DNA from: an uncultured SAR86 cluster bacterium
GTDB taxonomy: Bacteria > Pseudomonadota > Gammaproteobacteria > Magnimaribacterales > D2472
DNA: 64,000 bases
Assembly (NCBI GenBank): GCA_902558095.1
Contig: CACECP010000003.1
Span: 1 to 64,000 of the forward strand
Reading direction: 5' to 3'
The first letter of the stretch is position 1. Every line of letters starts with the position of its first letter. Positions 42,673 to 51,738 of this stretch are shown here, piece after piece. The translations under genes were made by a program, and so were the position numbers. The notes under the pieces are model-generated. The model was not told the origin of the DNA. It saw only the letters and a program-made list of their open reading frames with translations, and did no database searches.

Positions 42673-43740
42673 TTAATTGGATAGTAAAACTAAATTATTT
42701 GCGACATTGTCATATACAAAATATGCATCCTGTAAATGCCTTTTTCCATTTGGAGTAAATGGCTCTCGAGCATGCAGAACTCTATGGCTTGCTACTATAA
42801 GGACCTCTCCTCCATTTAATCTAAACGTTGATCGATATTTTGGATTATGAATTCTTGTTGTTAGTTCATGATAAGCCATGTAAAAATCTTTGACGCCATG
42901 TTTTGTAGGATTAATCATTTGCATTAACTGATTGGAATATCTAAAGCTTTCTATAGATCCATCATTAGAGCATTTGATTATAGGGGCCTCAGCAAACGTT
43001 TCATTTTCCTCATCAAATTCCCTAAATGGCACATCAAAGTCTTGAAGGGTCTTAAAAAAATCCGGACGATCGTATCTTAAATCTTCTAATAACCTCCATC
43101 CATCTACAATAATTGACTCCCCTCCTTCACATTCATTTTCAAGCATGTGAAGAGCTTGAATGCTTGGTTGTGATTTATAGCTTGCAAAGTCATTATGAGG
43201 AGGAAGACCTTTGGATGTGTGTGCAACGTTATAAACATGGCCAGTTATAGAAACATTGTGAATTCTTTCAAATAAGGTTTCATGAATAGGTCCTAACCTT
43301 TTGGATAACATTTCTAAAGAATTTAATTCCTTGGGAGCTTCTTTTAGAATAATAACGCCATAAGACACTAAATCTTTTAAGGCCTCTATTGAGGTTGAAA
43401 CATCATCAAGAAAATCTTTCCAACTAAATCTGTTAGGAGTGAATTTTTTTGACCAAAATTTATAATCAGGATACCTAGACGCTCCACACTCCAAAATTTT
43501 ACTTGTAGGTATTATAGAGTCATGTCCATCAGGCCATTTGATTAAGAGCATATCACCGTCCATATCAACTTTATCAGGGGATATATCAATAGGAACTGTA
43601 TGCAATAAAAATTGTTTCTCTTGAGTTTCTGTTATTCGGCATTCATCACATTGACAGTTATCTCTAAGCCATAAAAAAGGTAAATCAAATTTTTTATCTT
43701 CTATTAAAACTTCAACTGATTCATTATTAACAGTAATCAT
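42673..43740 (-). CDS. Gamma-butyrobetaine dioxygenase-like oxygenase
   Basis: Fe(II)/2-oxoglutarate oxygenase of 355 residues resembling gamma-butyrobetaine hydroxylase (last step of carnitine synthesis) and trimethyllysine dioxygenase. It has the N-terminal DUF971-like zinc domain (LWLRDNCQCDECR near 24-36) and the catalytic double-stranded helix with His-x-Asp in PPHNDFASY near 181, and the distal His/Arg in SHRVLHAREPF near 324. The 2-oxoglutarate Arg is probably in HAREPF. The neighbouring genes give no carnitine context, so the true substrate (a betaine, taurine-like or another compound) is unknown. It starts 4 bases inside the rsmJ end. Confidence 0.87.
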   Translation of the reverse strand: MITVNNESVEVLIEDKKFDLPFLWLRDNCQCDECRITETQEKQFLLHTVPIDISPDKVDMDGDMLLIKWPDGHDSIIPTSKILECGASRYPDYKFWSKKFTPNRFSWKDFLDDVSTSIEALKDLVSYGVIILKEAPKELNSLEMLSKRLGPIHETLFERIHNVSITGHVYNVAHTSKGLPPHNDFASYKSQPSIQALHMLENECEGGESIIVDGWRLLEDLRYDRPDFFKTLQDFDVPFREFDEENETFAEAPIIKCSNDGSIESFRYSNQLMQMINPTKHGVKDFYMAYHELTTRIHNPKYRSTFRLNGGEVLIVASHRVLHAREPFTPNGKRHLQDAYFVYDNVANNLVLLSN

Positions 43741-44468
43741 AAATAAATATCAAATCTTGTTGTTCTTCCTTTTACTTGATAATTTATATTACTATAAATT
43801 TTTTTAGATTTTAAAGGTCTTTTTAAAATTATCTTCTTATAATCGAGGCGCATAAAATCATTTATCATTAAGTCTTCGTCATTGCTTAAATTTTCTATTT
43901 CTAATATTGATCTAATAGCGTTAAGTTCTCCTGATTTTTTTATATTATGTTTTAGAATTGGGTACATAGGATCCAAATAAATAACATCAAATAAGGCATC
44001 TAATTGTTTGATAACATCAAAAGAATTTCCATTTATTAGTTTTATATTACTTAAAAAAGGCATTGAATCTTTAGCTCTTCTAATTGCGTCCTCAAGAAGC
44101 AAATATATGATTTTGCTTTGCTCAACCGCAACAACGTTATGTCCAAGTGACAAAAAAATCATAGAGTCAGATAGAAGTCCTGCTGTTGCATCAAATATAT
44201 TAAGAGGAGTTTTTGCTTTTCCTAATGCCTTTTTTAATTTAGTTTCGTGATTTACTCTTTTAAGTCTCCAGCCCAACTTACCTTTTAAAAAATTAATATT
44301 CAGTTTCTCCTTTGGGTTCTTAGAGTCCCTAATAAATGAAAGACCATTTTTATCATAAATAAAATAGTATTTTGAAAGCGGACTAGCGTTAGTAATATCC
44401 AAATTAAAATTATTTGAAATATTATGTATGTTTTTATCTAAGAAAGATTTCTCAACATATATCTGCAT
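43737..44468 (-). CDS. rsmJ: 16S rRNA (guanine-1516-N2)-methyltransferase RsmJ
   Basis: Cytoplasmic Rossmann-fold methyltransferase that adds a methyl group at the N2 of G1516 in 16S rRNA. Family blocks: LGWRLKRV before the fold, IFDATAGLLSDSMIFLSLGH near 90, VVAVEQS, DVIYLDPMYP near 155, IILKRPLKS near 215 and the C-terminal VKGRTTRFDIYL. Length 243 is close to E. coli's 250. Its stop overlaps the dioxygenase start by 4 bases, and it follows uppP without a gap. Confidence 0.92.
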   Translation of the reverse strand: MQIYVEKSFLDKNIHNISNNFNLDITNASPLSKYYFIYDKNGLSFIRDSKNPKEKLNINFLKGKLGWRLKRVNHETKLKKALGKAKTPLNIFDATAGLLSDSMIFLSLGHNVVAVEQSKIIYLLLEDAIRRAKDSMPFLSNIKLINGNSFDVIKQLDALFDVIYLDPMYPILKHNIKKSGELNAIRSILEIENLSNDEDLMINDFMRLDYKKIILKRPLKSKKIYSNINYQVKGRTTRFDIYL

Positions 44469-45263
44469 TTAAAGTAATAATAATAGAAATATGCCCAAAA
44501 ATATCCTATAAATAACGAATGGAATCATTCCTATTCTTTCAACAAAGTCTAAAAATAATTTAATTGTGAAAAATGCAAAAATCATTGAAACAAAAAATCC
44601 AATTGTTAAATGAATTAAATTGAAATTAATCTCTGAAGCTTGCATCTTTATAATCAACAGAACTAGAGAGCCTAGTATTGTAGGTATACTCAACATGAAA
44701 GAAAATTTTGATGCATCTTTGAGATTCATGCCAATCAATAGCGCTGCTGTTATAGCGGTCCCTGAGCGAGATGCCCCTGGTATTAAAGCAAAGCATTGAA
44801 AGAGTCCAATTAATAAAGCACCAAAAATAGTTATTTCAAATAAATTTTTATTTGCTTTTCTTTTCATAAATGCAATTAAGAGAACTCCAGCAAAGAGTAA
44901 ATTTGAAACCGCTATTGTAAATTTTTCACTGAATACCCTTTGCTCTAAGAGATCAGCCAAAACAAAACCTATAAATATGATTGGTAAAGTTGCAATAATT
45001 AAATTAAAAGATAATTGCTTATATTTGTCATTAATACTCTCATTTATAAAAACCGATTTAGTCATAAGAGCAAGTTCTGATCTAAAAAAATATATTACTG
45101 CCATAAGAGTTCCAGCATGAACAGCGATATCAAATGAAAGCCCTAAATCATTAGAACTAAAAATTAATCCGGGGAGAATTAAGTGAGCAGAACTTGAGAC
45201 TGGTAAAAATTCTGTGAGACCCTGAATTAGACCAAGAAGCAAACTTAAAAGTATGTCACTCAT
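44469..45263 (-). CDS. uppP: Undecaprenyl-diphosphatase UppP/BacA
   Basis: Membrane enzyme (264 residues, about eight helices) that dephosphorylates undecaprenyl diphosphate, recycling the carrier for peptidoglycan and O-antigen synthesis. Motifs: IQGLTEFLPVSSSAHLILPGL near 13-32 with the catalytic Glu/Ser and PGASRSGTAITAALLIG near 165-180. The sequence is near the Pseudomonas type. Its start overlaps the tsaB end by 8 bases. Confidence 0.95.
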   Translation of the reverse strand: MSDILLSLLLGLIQGLTEFLPVSSSAHLILPGLIFSSNDLGLSFDIAVHAGTLMAVIYFFRSELALMTKSVFINESINDKYKQLSFNLIIATLPIIFIGFVLADLLEQRVFSEKFTIAVSNLLFAGVLLIAFMKRKANKNLFEITIFGALLIGLFQCFALIPGASRSGTAITAALLIGMNLKDASKFSFMLSIPTILGSLVLLIIKMQASEINFNLIHLTIGFFVSMIFAFFTIKLFLDFVERIGMIPFVIYRIFLGIFLLLLL

Positions 45264-45681
45264 CTATTTTTTTAAAATTAGTTTCATGGTAAGTCGGATT
45301 TGCAAGATTAGGATCAAATTTCTTATGGTCTGAGCCTGAGTCTAAAAAATTTTGTTTAGCTTCTTTGGCCACTTCTCCTGCATCAAATGCTTCTCCTTTA
45401 TCGGTTATTACAATCAAAGGTTTATCTATACCTACAGCAATACCTTTCATAAAAGTAGCTATAGTTCTAGTCGCGGTATAAGAATGTTGGGAATTTGCAA
45501 AAGCAAACAAATCAATATCTTTAAGTATAAAAGTTTTTTTATGACCAATATTTGATAGAAAAAGGTCCCAATCTGGTCTTTCTTTTCTTTCATGACTCAT
45601 TGAAAAGGTATTTATCTCTTCATTAAGAATAACACTTATGGATGTATGATCTCCTGAACTTTTAATAGCTAGGATGTTCAT
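45256..45681 (-). CDS. tsaB: Shortened TsaB-like protein
   Basis: TsaB is the pseudo-ASKHA scaffold of the t6A37 tRNA-modification complex, partner of TsaD and TsaE. This copy has 141 residues against about 230. The first half matches: MNILAIKSSGDHTSISVIL, FANSQHSYTATRTIATFMKGIAVGIDKPLI (E. coli has GPGSFTGVRIG...GLALG). Then nearly the whole second subdomain is absent and a tail ANPTYHETNFKKIDE resembles the family's PVYLRN...W end. The D-T of LAIDTA is K-S here. It is framed by adk and uppP. Identity as TsaB is inference from these parts and position. Confidence 0.65.
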   Translation of the reverse strand: MNILAIKSSGDHTSISVILNEEINTFSMSHERKERPDWDLFLSNIGHKKTFILKDIDLFAFANSQHSYTATRTIATFMKGIAVGIDKPLIVITDKGEAFDAGEVAKEAKQNFLDSGSDHKKFDPNLANPTYHETNFKKIDE

Positions 45682-45684
45682 AAT

Positions 45685-46329
45685 TTATAACTGAATTGAA
45701 ATTTGTTGAAAAACACTTTCGACAGACTTAGAGCCATCAATTGTAAAAAATTTTAAATTGCCGGCATTTGAAAGATTTATATAAAAATCTGTGAGTGGTT
45801 TTGTTTGTTCATGGTAAACATGCAATCTTTTTAATACCGTTTCAGGTTTATCATCTTCTCTTTGAATAAGAGGATCACCTGTTTCATTATCAACCCCCTC
45901 CTTATCTGGCGGATTAAAGTCAATATGATAATTCCTACCTGATTTTGGATGTACTCTTCTTCCTGACATTCTATCGACTATAATTTGATCTTCTACGTGA
46001 ATTTCAATTACGTGTGTGAAGTCAATATTCATTTTAGCCAATTGCTCTGCTTGACCAATAGTTCTTGGAACCCCATCAAATAAAGAGCCATTTATACAAT
46101 CTGGTTTCGTAAGTCTGTCTTTTATCAAAGAACCAATAATGTCGTCTGAAACTAATCTTCCACTATCTAAGATATTTGATACCTCAAGACCTAATTCACT
46201 TCCAGATGCAACAGCTTCTCTTAGCATATCTCCTGTGCTGATCTTTGGTATTTTAAAGAGATCACATATAAGATCAGCCTGAGTTCCTTTTCCAGCGCCT
46301 GGCGGACCTAATAAGATTATATTCTTCAT
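45685..46329 (-). CDS. adk: Adenylate kinase
   Basis: Balances AMP, ADP and ATP (AMP + ATP to 2 ADP). Exactly 214 residues like E. coli Adk. P-loop GPPGAGKGTQ at 7-16, AMP-binding TGDMLREAV and DGVPRT, LID RMSGRRVHPKSGRNYHIDFNPP. LID has no zinc Cys. Starts with a 4-base overlap on acpS. Confidence 0.97.
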   Translation of the reverse strand: MKNIILLGPPGAGKGTQADLICDLFKIPKISTGDMLREAVASGSELGLEVSNILDSGRLVSDDIIGSLIKDRLTKPDCINGSLFDGVPRTIGQAEQLAKMNIDFTHVIEIHVEDQIIVDRMSGRRVHPKSGRNYHIDFNPPDKEGVDNETGDPLIQREDDKPETVLKRLHVYHEQTKPLTDFYINLSNAGNLKFFTIDGSKSVESVFQQISIQL

Positions 46330-46706
46330 TTTTTTTCTAATACAGCAAAAGCTATTGCATATTCCTTTTCGTCTGAAAGACTAACATGTGTTTTGGTAAT
46401 TCCCAAATCATCCATGTATTTTTTAAGACTTCCAACAGGTTCAAAGAAAGGTTTTCCATTTGAATCTCTTAAAATTTTAATTTCACTAAATTTTATAGTT
46501 TTAGTAATGCCTGTACCAAACGCTTTAGCTATAGCCTCTTTACCAGCAAACTGTTTAGCAAGATATTTAGCCTTATGAATTTCTTTCAAGTTTTCAAAAA
46601 ATTTCTTTTCATTCTTTGAAAGGATTTTTTTTGCAAAGTTATCTAAAGAATCTATTTCATTGATTCTATTAATATCTACTATGTCTGTACCAATTCCAAA
46701 TATCAT
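46326..46706 (-). CDS. acpS: Holo-[acyl-carrier-protein] synthase
   Basis: Transfers the 4'-phosphopantetheine of CoA to ACP in fatty-acid synthesis. 126 residues, as in E. coli. IFGIGTDIVDINRI (metal Asp8), AKYLAKQFAGKEAIAKAFGTGI with the Glu and Lys, and THVSLSDEKEYAIAFAVLE are intact. It overlaps adk and recO by 4 bases each. Confidence 0.97.
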   Translation of the reverse strand: MIFGIGTDIVDINRINEIDSLDNFAKKILSKNEKKFFENLKEIHKAKYLAKQFAGKEAIAKAFGTGITKTIKFSEIKILRDSNGKPFFEPVGSLKKYMDDLGITKTHVSLSDEKEYAIAFAVLEKK

Positions 46707-47398
46707 TGTCTAATTTTTTTAAAAATCTGTCTGCTTGCAAGATCTTTACCATCTAAACAAGCACTTATTGCTTCTGTAGTGATATGCTTTAGATGTTTTC
46801 TTGATACTTTATCAAGCTTTCTATTTTTAATATTAATAATATCTTTACCAAAAAAAGTTGAGTTATCTGATTTTCTAAAACCTTTTTCTGCAACAAATGA
46901 ATAGCTTTTATTGGGATCAATTAAGTTATTTGTATCAATATCTATGTCGTAATCAAATCCATAACCAAGCATATCAAGAAGATCTAGTTCAAAATGCCTA
47001 AGAGTAATTTCAAGATCTTCATTCGAACTAACCTTATTTAAAAATATTTCATATAGATCAAATAAATCCTCTTGCTTGGCATCTTTTGGAAGTAACTTCA
47101 TTAGCAGTTCATTTATATATAACAAACTATAACTTGTTTTAGTTAAAGTATTTTCCGATCTTGCAAGATTTGTATCTATGCTAGTTAGAGTCTTTAGTTC
47201 AGATTTACCAGAATAGCTTATGCTTAGCTTATTAAATGGGGCCAAATAACCAAAAAATTTTGATTTAGGCTTCTTTGCACCTTTTGCTATTACAGACATT
47301 CTGCCATTTTTCTTTGTAAATACCTCTGCAATTATGCTTGTTTCTCCATATGATCTCTGATGAAGTAGGAAACACTCATCACAATCACTCTGACTCAT
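46703..47398 (-). CDS. recO: DNA repair protein RecO
   Basis: Helps load RecA on SSB-coated gapped DNA. 231 residues from ATG 47398 with GGAGG at spacing 5; the longer reading starts at a TTG. N-terminal OB-fold: CFLLHQRSYGETSIIAEVFTKKNGRMSVIAKGAKKPKS, then LKTLTSID, and the helical part TLRHFELDLLDMLGYGFDYD. The C-terminal Cys4 zinc site of other RecO proteins is not seen. It starts 14 bases inside the end of era. Confidence 0.93.
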   Translation of the reverse strand: MSQSDCDECFLLHQRSYGETSIIAEVFTKKNGRMSVIAKGAKKPKSKFFGYLAPFNKLSISYSGKSELKTLTSIDTNLARSENTLTKTSYSLLYINELLMKLLPKDAKQEDLFDLYEIFLNKVSSNEDLEITLRHFELDLLDMLGYGFDYDIDIDTNNLIDPNKSYSFVAEKGFRKSDNSTFFGKDIINIKNRKLDKVSRKHLKHITTEAISACLDGKDLASRQIFKKIRQ

Positions 47399-48293
47399 AG
47401 TTGCCTCCAACTCCTAAGCTCTGAATAAAGCTTGAATCAGTATTCCAATTTTTTTTAACTTTGACCCAAGTTTTTAAAAAAACTTTTTTATTTAGATATT
47501 TTTCAATTTCTAGTCGAGCTTGTTTTCCAATTTGTTTTAAAACCTCTCCCTTGGAGCCAATAACAATTTGTTTTTGAGATTGTCGACTCACATAAATAAT
47601 TGCATTAACCTCAATGATGTCTTCCTTTTCTTTAATTAAATCAATTTCAACAAAAGTATCATGAGGTAACTCATCACCCAGTTTTCTTATAATCTTTTCT
47701 CTTATCAGTTCTGAAAACATAAAAGAATCTTCTTTAGCTTGCAGCTTAAAGCTGTCATCATATATATGATTATTTTCAGGTAGGTGATTTTCTATAGTGT
47801 TAATTAAATTATCTATTCCGTCATTATGTTTTGCTGAAATCATATGAATTTCTTCAAATGCATATTCTTTCGATAATCTTGCGATAAAAGGAAGTAGCTT
47901 GTTTTTATCTTCAACCTGATCAACCTTATTAATTACGCAAATAATTTTAGAATCGATATTATCTAATTTTTCTAAAATTAACTTATCTTGTTGATCTAAA
48001 CTTAATCTTTGCAAGACGAATAAAATAATATCAGAGTCCTCAATTATTCCCTGAGCAGATTTATTTAAAATCCTATTCATTGTTTTTTCAGATTTAATAT
48101 GCATCCCAGGCGTGTCTATAAAAATCATTTGTTTATTTTTAATATTCTTAATACCAAGAATATTATTTCTAGTTGTTTGAGACTTTCTTGATGTAATTGA
48201 TATTTTTTTATCGAGAATTGTATTTATAATCGTTGATTTGCCTACATTTGGCTTTCCAATTATTGAAACATACCCGCAGTAATTCTTACCCAT
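47385..48293 (-). CDS. era: GTPase Era
   Basis: Essential GTPase that binds 16S rRNA's 3' end during 30S maturation. 302 residues from ATG 48293 (MGKNYCGYVSIIGKPN), matching E. coli 301. G1 GKPNVGKSTI, G2 TSRKSQTTRNN, G3 DTPGMH, G4 NKVD, and a C-terminal KH domain (VIGSKGEVLKQIGKQARLEIEKYL). A longer reading to 48386 would lie inside rnc. Overlaps rnc by 8 bases. Confidence 0.97.
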   Translation of the reverse strand: MGKNYCGYVSIIGKPNVGKSTIINTILDKKISITSRKSQTTRNNILGIKNIKNKQMIFIDTPGMHIKSEKTMNRILNKSAQGIIEDSDIILFVLQRLSLDQQDKLILEKLDNIDSKIICVINKVDQVEDKNKLLPFIARLSKEYAFEEIHMISAKHNDGIDNLINTIENHLPENNHIYDDSFKLQAKEDSFMFSELIREKIIRKLGDELPHDTFVEIDLIKEKEDIIEVNAIIYVSRQSQKQIVIGSKGEVLKQIGKQARLEIEKYLNKKVFLKTWVKVKKNWNTDSSFIQSLGVGGNYESE

Positions 48294-48945
48294 TTTTAGA
48301 TTTGAGATACTTAAGAGCTTCTTTTGCGACTGCGATTTCTGAATGCCTCTTTGAATTGCCTGAGCCTGTAAATTTTTGATTGTCAATTAAAATTTTACAG
48401 TCAAATCCTGTATTTGATTCAGTAGTAATATATTTTGGCAATTCAAGTTTTTTGGATTGAAGTAGTTCTTGTAATTCTGTTTTTGAGTCTCGAAATTCCT
48501 GATCAACTTCAATGTTAGCTAACTCTTGTTTAAAAAGATTTTTTATAAATTTTTTTGTTTGCTTCCAATTGCTATCAAGAAATACAGCTCCGATTATAGA
48601 TTCAACAGAACCTTCAAGAATTGAATGTTTTCTGGTTTCTGAAAGTAAGGCGGTTCCTTTTGAAAGTTTAATAAATTTAATGATATCAATTTCAATTGCT
48701 TTTTTTGACAAGGTTTCGCCTTTTACTAAATGAGACCGCATCCGAGTCAAAAGTCCTTCTTTTTCATTTGGAAATTTTACAAAGAGGTATTCAGAAATAA
48801 TTGTATTTAAGATCGTATCTCCTAAAAACTCAAGCCTTTCATTATTTGAGATATTATTTGAGCTCTTATGTATCAATGCTAACTCTAGTAGCTTTTGATT
48901 TTTGAATACATATCCTAGCTTTTCTTCAAGAGCTTTAAATTGCAT
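48286..48945 (-). CDS. rnc: Ribonuclease III with altered active-site residue
   Basis: Double-strand-specific RNase, processing rRNA and mRNA (219 residues, E. coli 226). N-terminal catalytic NERLEFLGDTILNTIISEYLF has the Glu and Asp. The second signature reads HSILEGSVESIIGAVFLDS near 107-125, while most members have SILADxxEALIG; so the Asp corresponding to E. coli Asp114 is Gly here, though Glu117 is kept. Checked in the bases at 48601-48630. The dsRNA-binding domain is normal (DSKTELQELLQSKKLELP, GSGNSKRHSEIAVAKEALKYL). It may be slower or use the Glu one residue earlier. One-base overlap with lepB. Confidence 0.94.
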   Translation of the reverse strand: MQFKALEEKLGYVFKNQKLLELALIHKSSNNISNNERLEFLGDTILNTIISEYLFVKFPNEKEGLLTRMRSHLVKGETLSKKAIEIDIIKFIKLSKGTALLSETRKHSILEGSVESIIGAVFLDSNWKQTKKFIKNLFKQELANIEVDQEFRDSKTELQELLQSKKLELPKYITTESNTGFDCKILIDNQKFTGSGNSKRHSEIAVAKEALKYLKSKNG

Positions 48946-49895
48946 TAATTAACCCTTCCAACTTTCTTAAAAGACGGCAAACATGCCCAACACTCCCAGG
49001 TCATCCATATATAATCAGCTCTTCCAAAAAAATTTTCTCTTGGAACAAAGCCCACATCCTTGGTGCTATCATTTGAATTATCTCGATTGTCTCCCATTAC
49101 AAAATAATGGCCATTAGGAACTTTCCATTCTTGAGGATACTGCTGATTTTCACCTTCGGTAGTTCTAATTATATATTTTGACTCACCGTGATACTCATAA
49201 TATAGCTCACCCTTAGCCTCAATCTCTTTTGTAAAAACCTCACCATCTGGACTATATTTAAAGCGTCTTTGAAGAATTATATCTTCAGAATCAATATATT
49301 CTCTGTCTAATAACTTTCCATTAACAAATAATTGTTTATTGGTTATTCTTATGACATCACCGGGCTTGCCTATTAGTCTTTTAATATATGGCACTGGATT
49401 ATGCGGAGGAATTATTACTACAGGATCTCCATACTCTGGGTCAGATTTTAAAAAGCTTGGCATCCCAATTCTATTAACCTTGATACCATATGCAAATTTA
49501 TTAACTAATAAGAAGTCACCCTTTTTTAACTGTGGCTCCATTGAGCCTGATGGAATTTGATATGGTTCATATAAGAAAGTTCTTAATATAAATATTGCTA
49601 AAATTGGAATTAGATATCCTCTTGAGGTTGATACTATTTCAGCATTTTTTAAAAAGTATCCTAAAATCATAACAACAAAAGCAATAATAGAGCCAGCCAA
49701 TAAGACTATTCCTAGGTCACCAGAGTTATAAAAGATACTTAGCAAGAGTGCTATCGCTGATATAAAACTTATTGTTGATAAATATTTTATGAAAAAAGGT
49801 TCTGATTTTTGGTCATCAATGTTAAATCGAATCCATGCTATCAAGCATAACAACATTCCTGAAATTCCAACTATAAATAAAGGATCAGTAATCAT
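48945..49895 (-). CDS. lepB: Signal peptidase I
   Basis: Cuts signal peptides off secreted proteins in the inner membrane. 316 residues, near E. coli 324. It has hydrophobic helices near 5-21, 36-57, 62-85 and 96-110, catalytic Ser in PSGSMEPQLKKGDFLLVNKF near 118, and Lys in YIKRLIGKPGDVI near 172. The late GHYFVMGDNRDNSNDSTKDVGFVP block is complete. Lies between lepA (1 base away) and rnc. Confidence 0.96.
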   Translation of the reverse strand: MITDPLFIVGISGMLLCLIAWIRFNIDDQKSEPFFIKYLSTISFISAIALLLSIFYNSGDLGIVLLAGSIIAFVVMILGYFLKNAEIVSTSRGYLIPILAIFILRTFLYEPYQIPSGSMEPQLKKGDFLLVNKFAYGIKVNRIGMPSFLKSDPEYGDPVVIIPPHNPVPYIKRLIGKPGDVIRITNKQLFVNGKLLDREYIDSEDIILQRRFKYSPDGEVFTKEIEAKGELYYEYHGESKYIIRTTEGENQQYPQEWKVPNGHYFVMGDNRDNSNDSTKDVGFVPRENFFGRADYIWMTWECWACLPSFKKVGRVN

Positions 49896-49896
49896 A

Positions 49897-51684
49897 TTAT
49901 TCCTCTGAACTAAAGTAATTTAAAAATGCATCTTGAGGAATTGAAACCTTTCCAAGTTGCTTCATTTTCTTTTTGCCTTGTTTTTGTTTTTCCAGTAGTT
50001 TCATTTTTCTAGTTACATCACCGCCGTATAATTTTGCCGTAACATTTTTTCTATAAGCCTTAACGGTTTCTCTAGAAATAATTTTAGCACCAAGTGCTAC
50101 CTGAATAGGCACATCAAACATTTGTCTTGGAATTAGTTTTTGTAGATTCTTTGCAATCTCTCTAGCTTTTGATGTGGAAAAAGATTTATGTACTATCATA
50201 GATAAGGCATCAATTTTATTATTATTTATGAGCACATCTATTTTTGTTAGATCTGACTTTTGAAAACCTATTAAGGTATATTCTATAGAAGCAAAGCCTT
50301 TTGTTGATGATTTTATTTGATCAAAGAAATCGATAATAACTGATGACAATGGCATTTCAAAAATTATTGAAACTTGATTGCCAAAATATTTCATATCTTT
50401 TTGAATGCCTCTTTTTGCGGTACACAAGGTGATAATATTACCAATATACTCATTAGGAGAAATAATTGTTGTGCTAACTACAGGCTCTCTAATCTCATCT
50501 ATTTCATTTGGTAAGGGTAATTGAGATGGGTTATCGCATTTTATTAAAGTACCATCAGTCTTTAAGACTTCATATTCAACAGATGGAGCAGTTGAAATTA
50601 GGTCTAGGTCATATTCTCTTTCTAGTCTTTCTCTAACAACTTCCATGTGCAATGTTCCTAAAAACCCACATCTAAAACCAAAACCTAGGGCATCAGAAAC
50701 TTCTGGTTCATAGATTAGCGAAGAATCATTTAAAACAAGTTTTGATAGTGCGTCCCTAAATTTTTCATAATCATCTGAATTGAGAGTAAATATTGATGCG
50801 AATACCTTTGGATTTACTTTTTTAAAACCAGAAAGTGCTTCTGTTTCGTTGTCATTAGATTCAATAACAGTATCGCCAACAGGAGCGCCTTTAATGTCCT
50901 TAATGCCCGCAACTAAGTAACCAACCTCTCCTGCAGATAATTCATCTTTAGAAATCTTTTTTGGGGAAAATATACCAATATCATCAACAATGTATGATTG
51001 GCCAGTAGAATGTATTTGGAACTTTTGTCCAGATTTTATGGTTCCATTTTTTATTCTAATAAGTGATACAACACCTAAATATGAATCAAACCAGGAATCA
51101 ATAATTAATGCTTGAAGACTTGCATTTGGGTCTCCTTTTGGACTTGGTATGTTTGAAACTAATTTATCTAATAGGTCTTCAATCCCTTCACCTGTTTTTG
51201 CACTTACTAGTGGAGCTTCAATAGCATTTATACCAACCATTTCTTCTATTTCTAATATAACTCTTTCGGGTTCAGCTTGGGGTAAATCAATTTTGTTAAT
51301 AACTGGGAGTACTTCAAGCCCTTCCTCTACAGCTGTATAACAGTTTGCTAGAGTTTGAGCTTCGACTCCCTGTGACCCATCAACTACCAATAAAGCACCT
51401 TCGCATGCTGACAGAGATCTTGAGACTTCATATGAAAAATCAACATGGCCAGGAGTATCAATAAAATTTAAAAGATACTCTTCTCCATTTTTTATATAAT
51501 TAAGTGATACGGCCTGCGCCTTGATAGTTATTCCTCGTTCTTTTTCAATGTCCATTGAATCAAGTATTTGATCCGCCATTTCACGAGAGGATAAACCTCC
51601 ACAAAACTCAATCAACCTATCCGACAAAGTCGATTTACCATGATCAATATGAGCTATAACTGAGAAATTTCTAATGTTCTTCAT
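49897..51684 (-). CDS. lepA: Elongation factor 4 (LepA)
   Basis: Ribosomal GTPase acting in translation and ribosome assembly, 595 residues. G1 [15 protein letters not shown]2 [15 protein letters not shown]3 DTPGHVDF, G4 [10 protein letters not shown], and the C-terminal LepA domain ([29 protein letters not shown]). Lies between degQ and lepB. Confidence 0.97.
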   Translation of the reverse strand: MKNIRNFSVIAHIDHGKSTLSDRLIEFCGGLSSREMADQILDSMDIEKERGITIKAQAVSLNYIKNGEEYLLNFIDTPGHVDFSYEVSRSLSACEGALLVVDGSQGVEAQTLANCYTAVEEGLEVLPVINKIDLPQAEPERVILEIEEMVGINAIEAPLVSAKTGEGIEDLLDKLVSNIPSPKGDPNASLQALIIDSWFDSYLGVVSLIRIKNGTIKSGQKFQIHSTGQSYIVDDIGIFSPKKISKDELSAGEVGYLVAGIKDIKGAPVGDTVIESNDNETEALSGFKKVNPKVFASIFTLNSDDYEKFRDALSKLVLNDSSLIYEPEVSDALGFGFRCGFLGTLHMEVVRERLEREYDLDLISTAPSVEYEVLKTDGTLIKCDNPSQLPLPNEIDEIREPVVSTTIISPNEYIGNIITLCTAKRGIQKDMKYFGNQVSIIFEMPLSSVIIDFFDQIKSSTKGFASIEYTLIGFQKSDLTKIDVLINNNKIDALSMIVHKSFSTSKAREIAKNLQKLIPRQMFDVPIQVALGAKIISRETVKAYRKNVTAKLYGGDVTRKMKLLEKQKQGKKKMKQLGKVSIPQDAFLNYFSSEE

Positions 51685-51738
51685 AATTTGCTGCTATTTT
51701 ACTAGCAAAACAATGAAATAAATATCAAATAATATTTT

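Noticed and set aside
48293-48386. Longer era reading by 31 residues
   Set aside because: The extra part lies in rnc; from ATG 48293 the length and start match E. coli Era.
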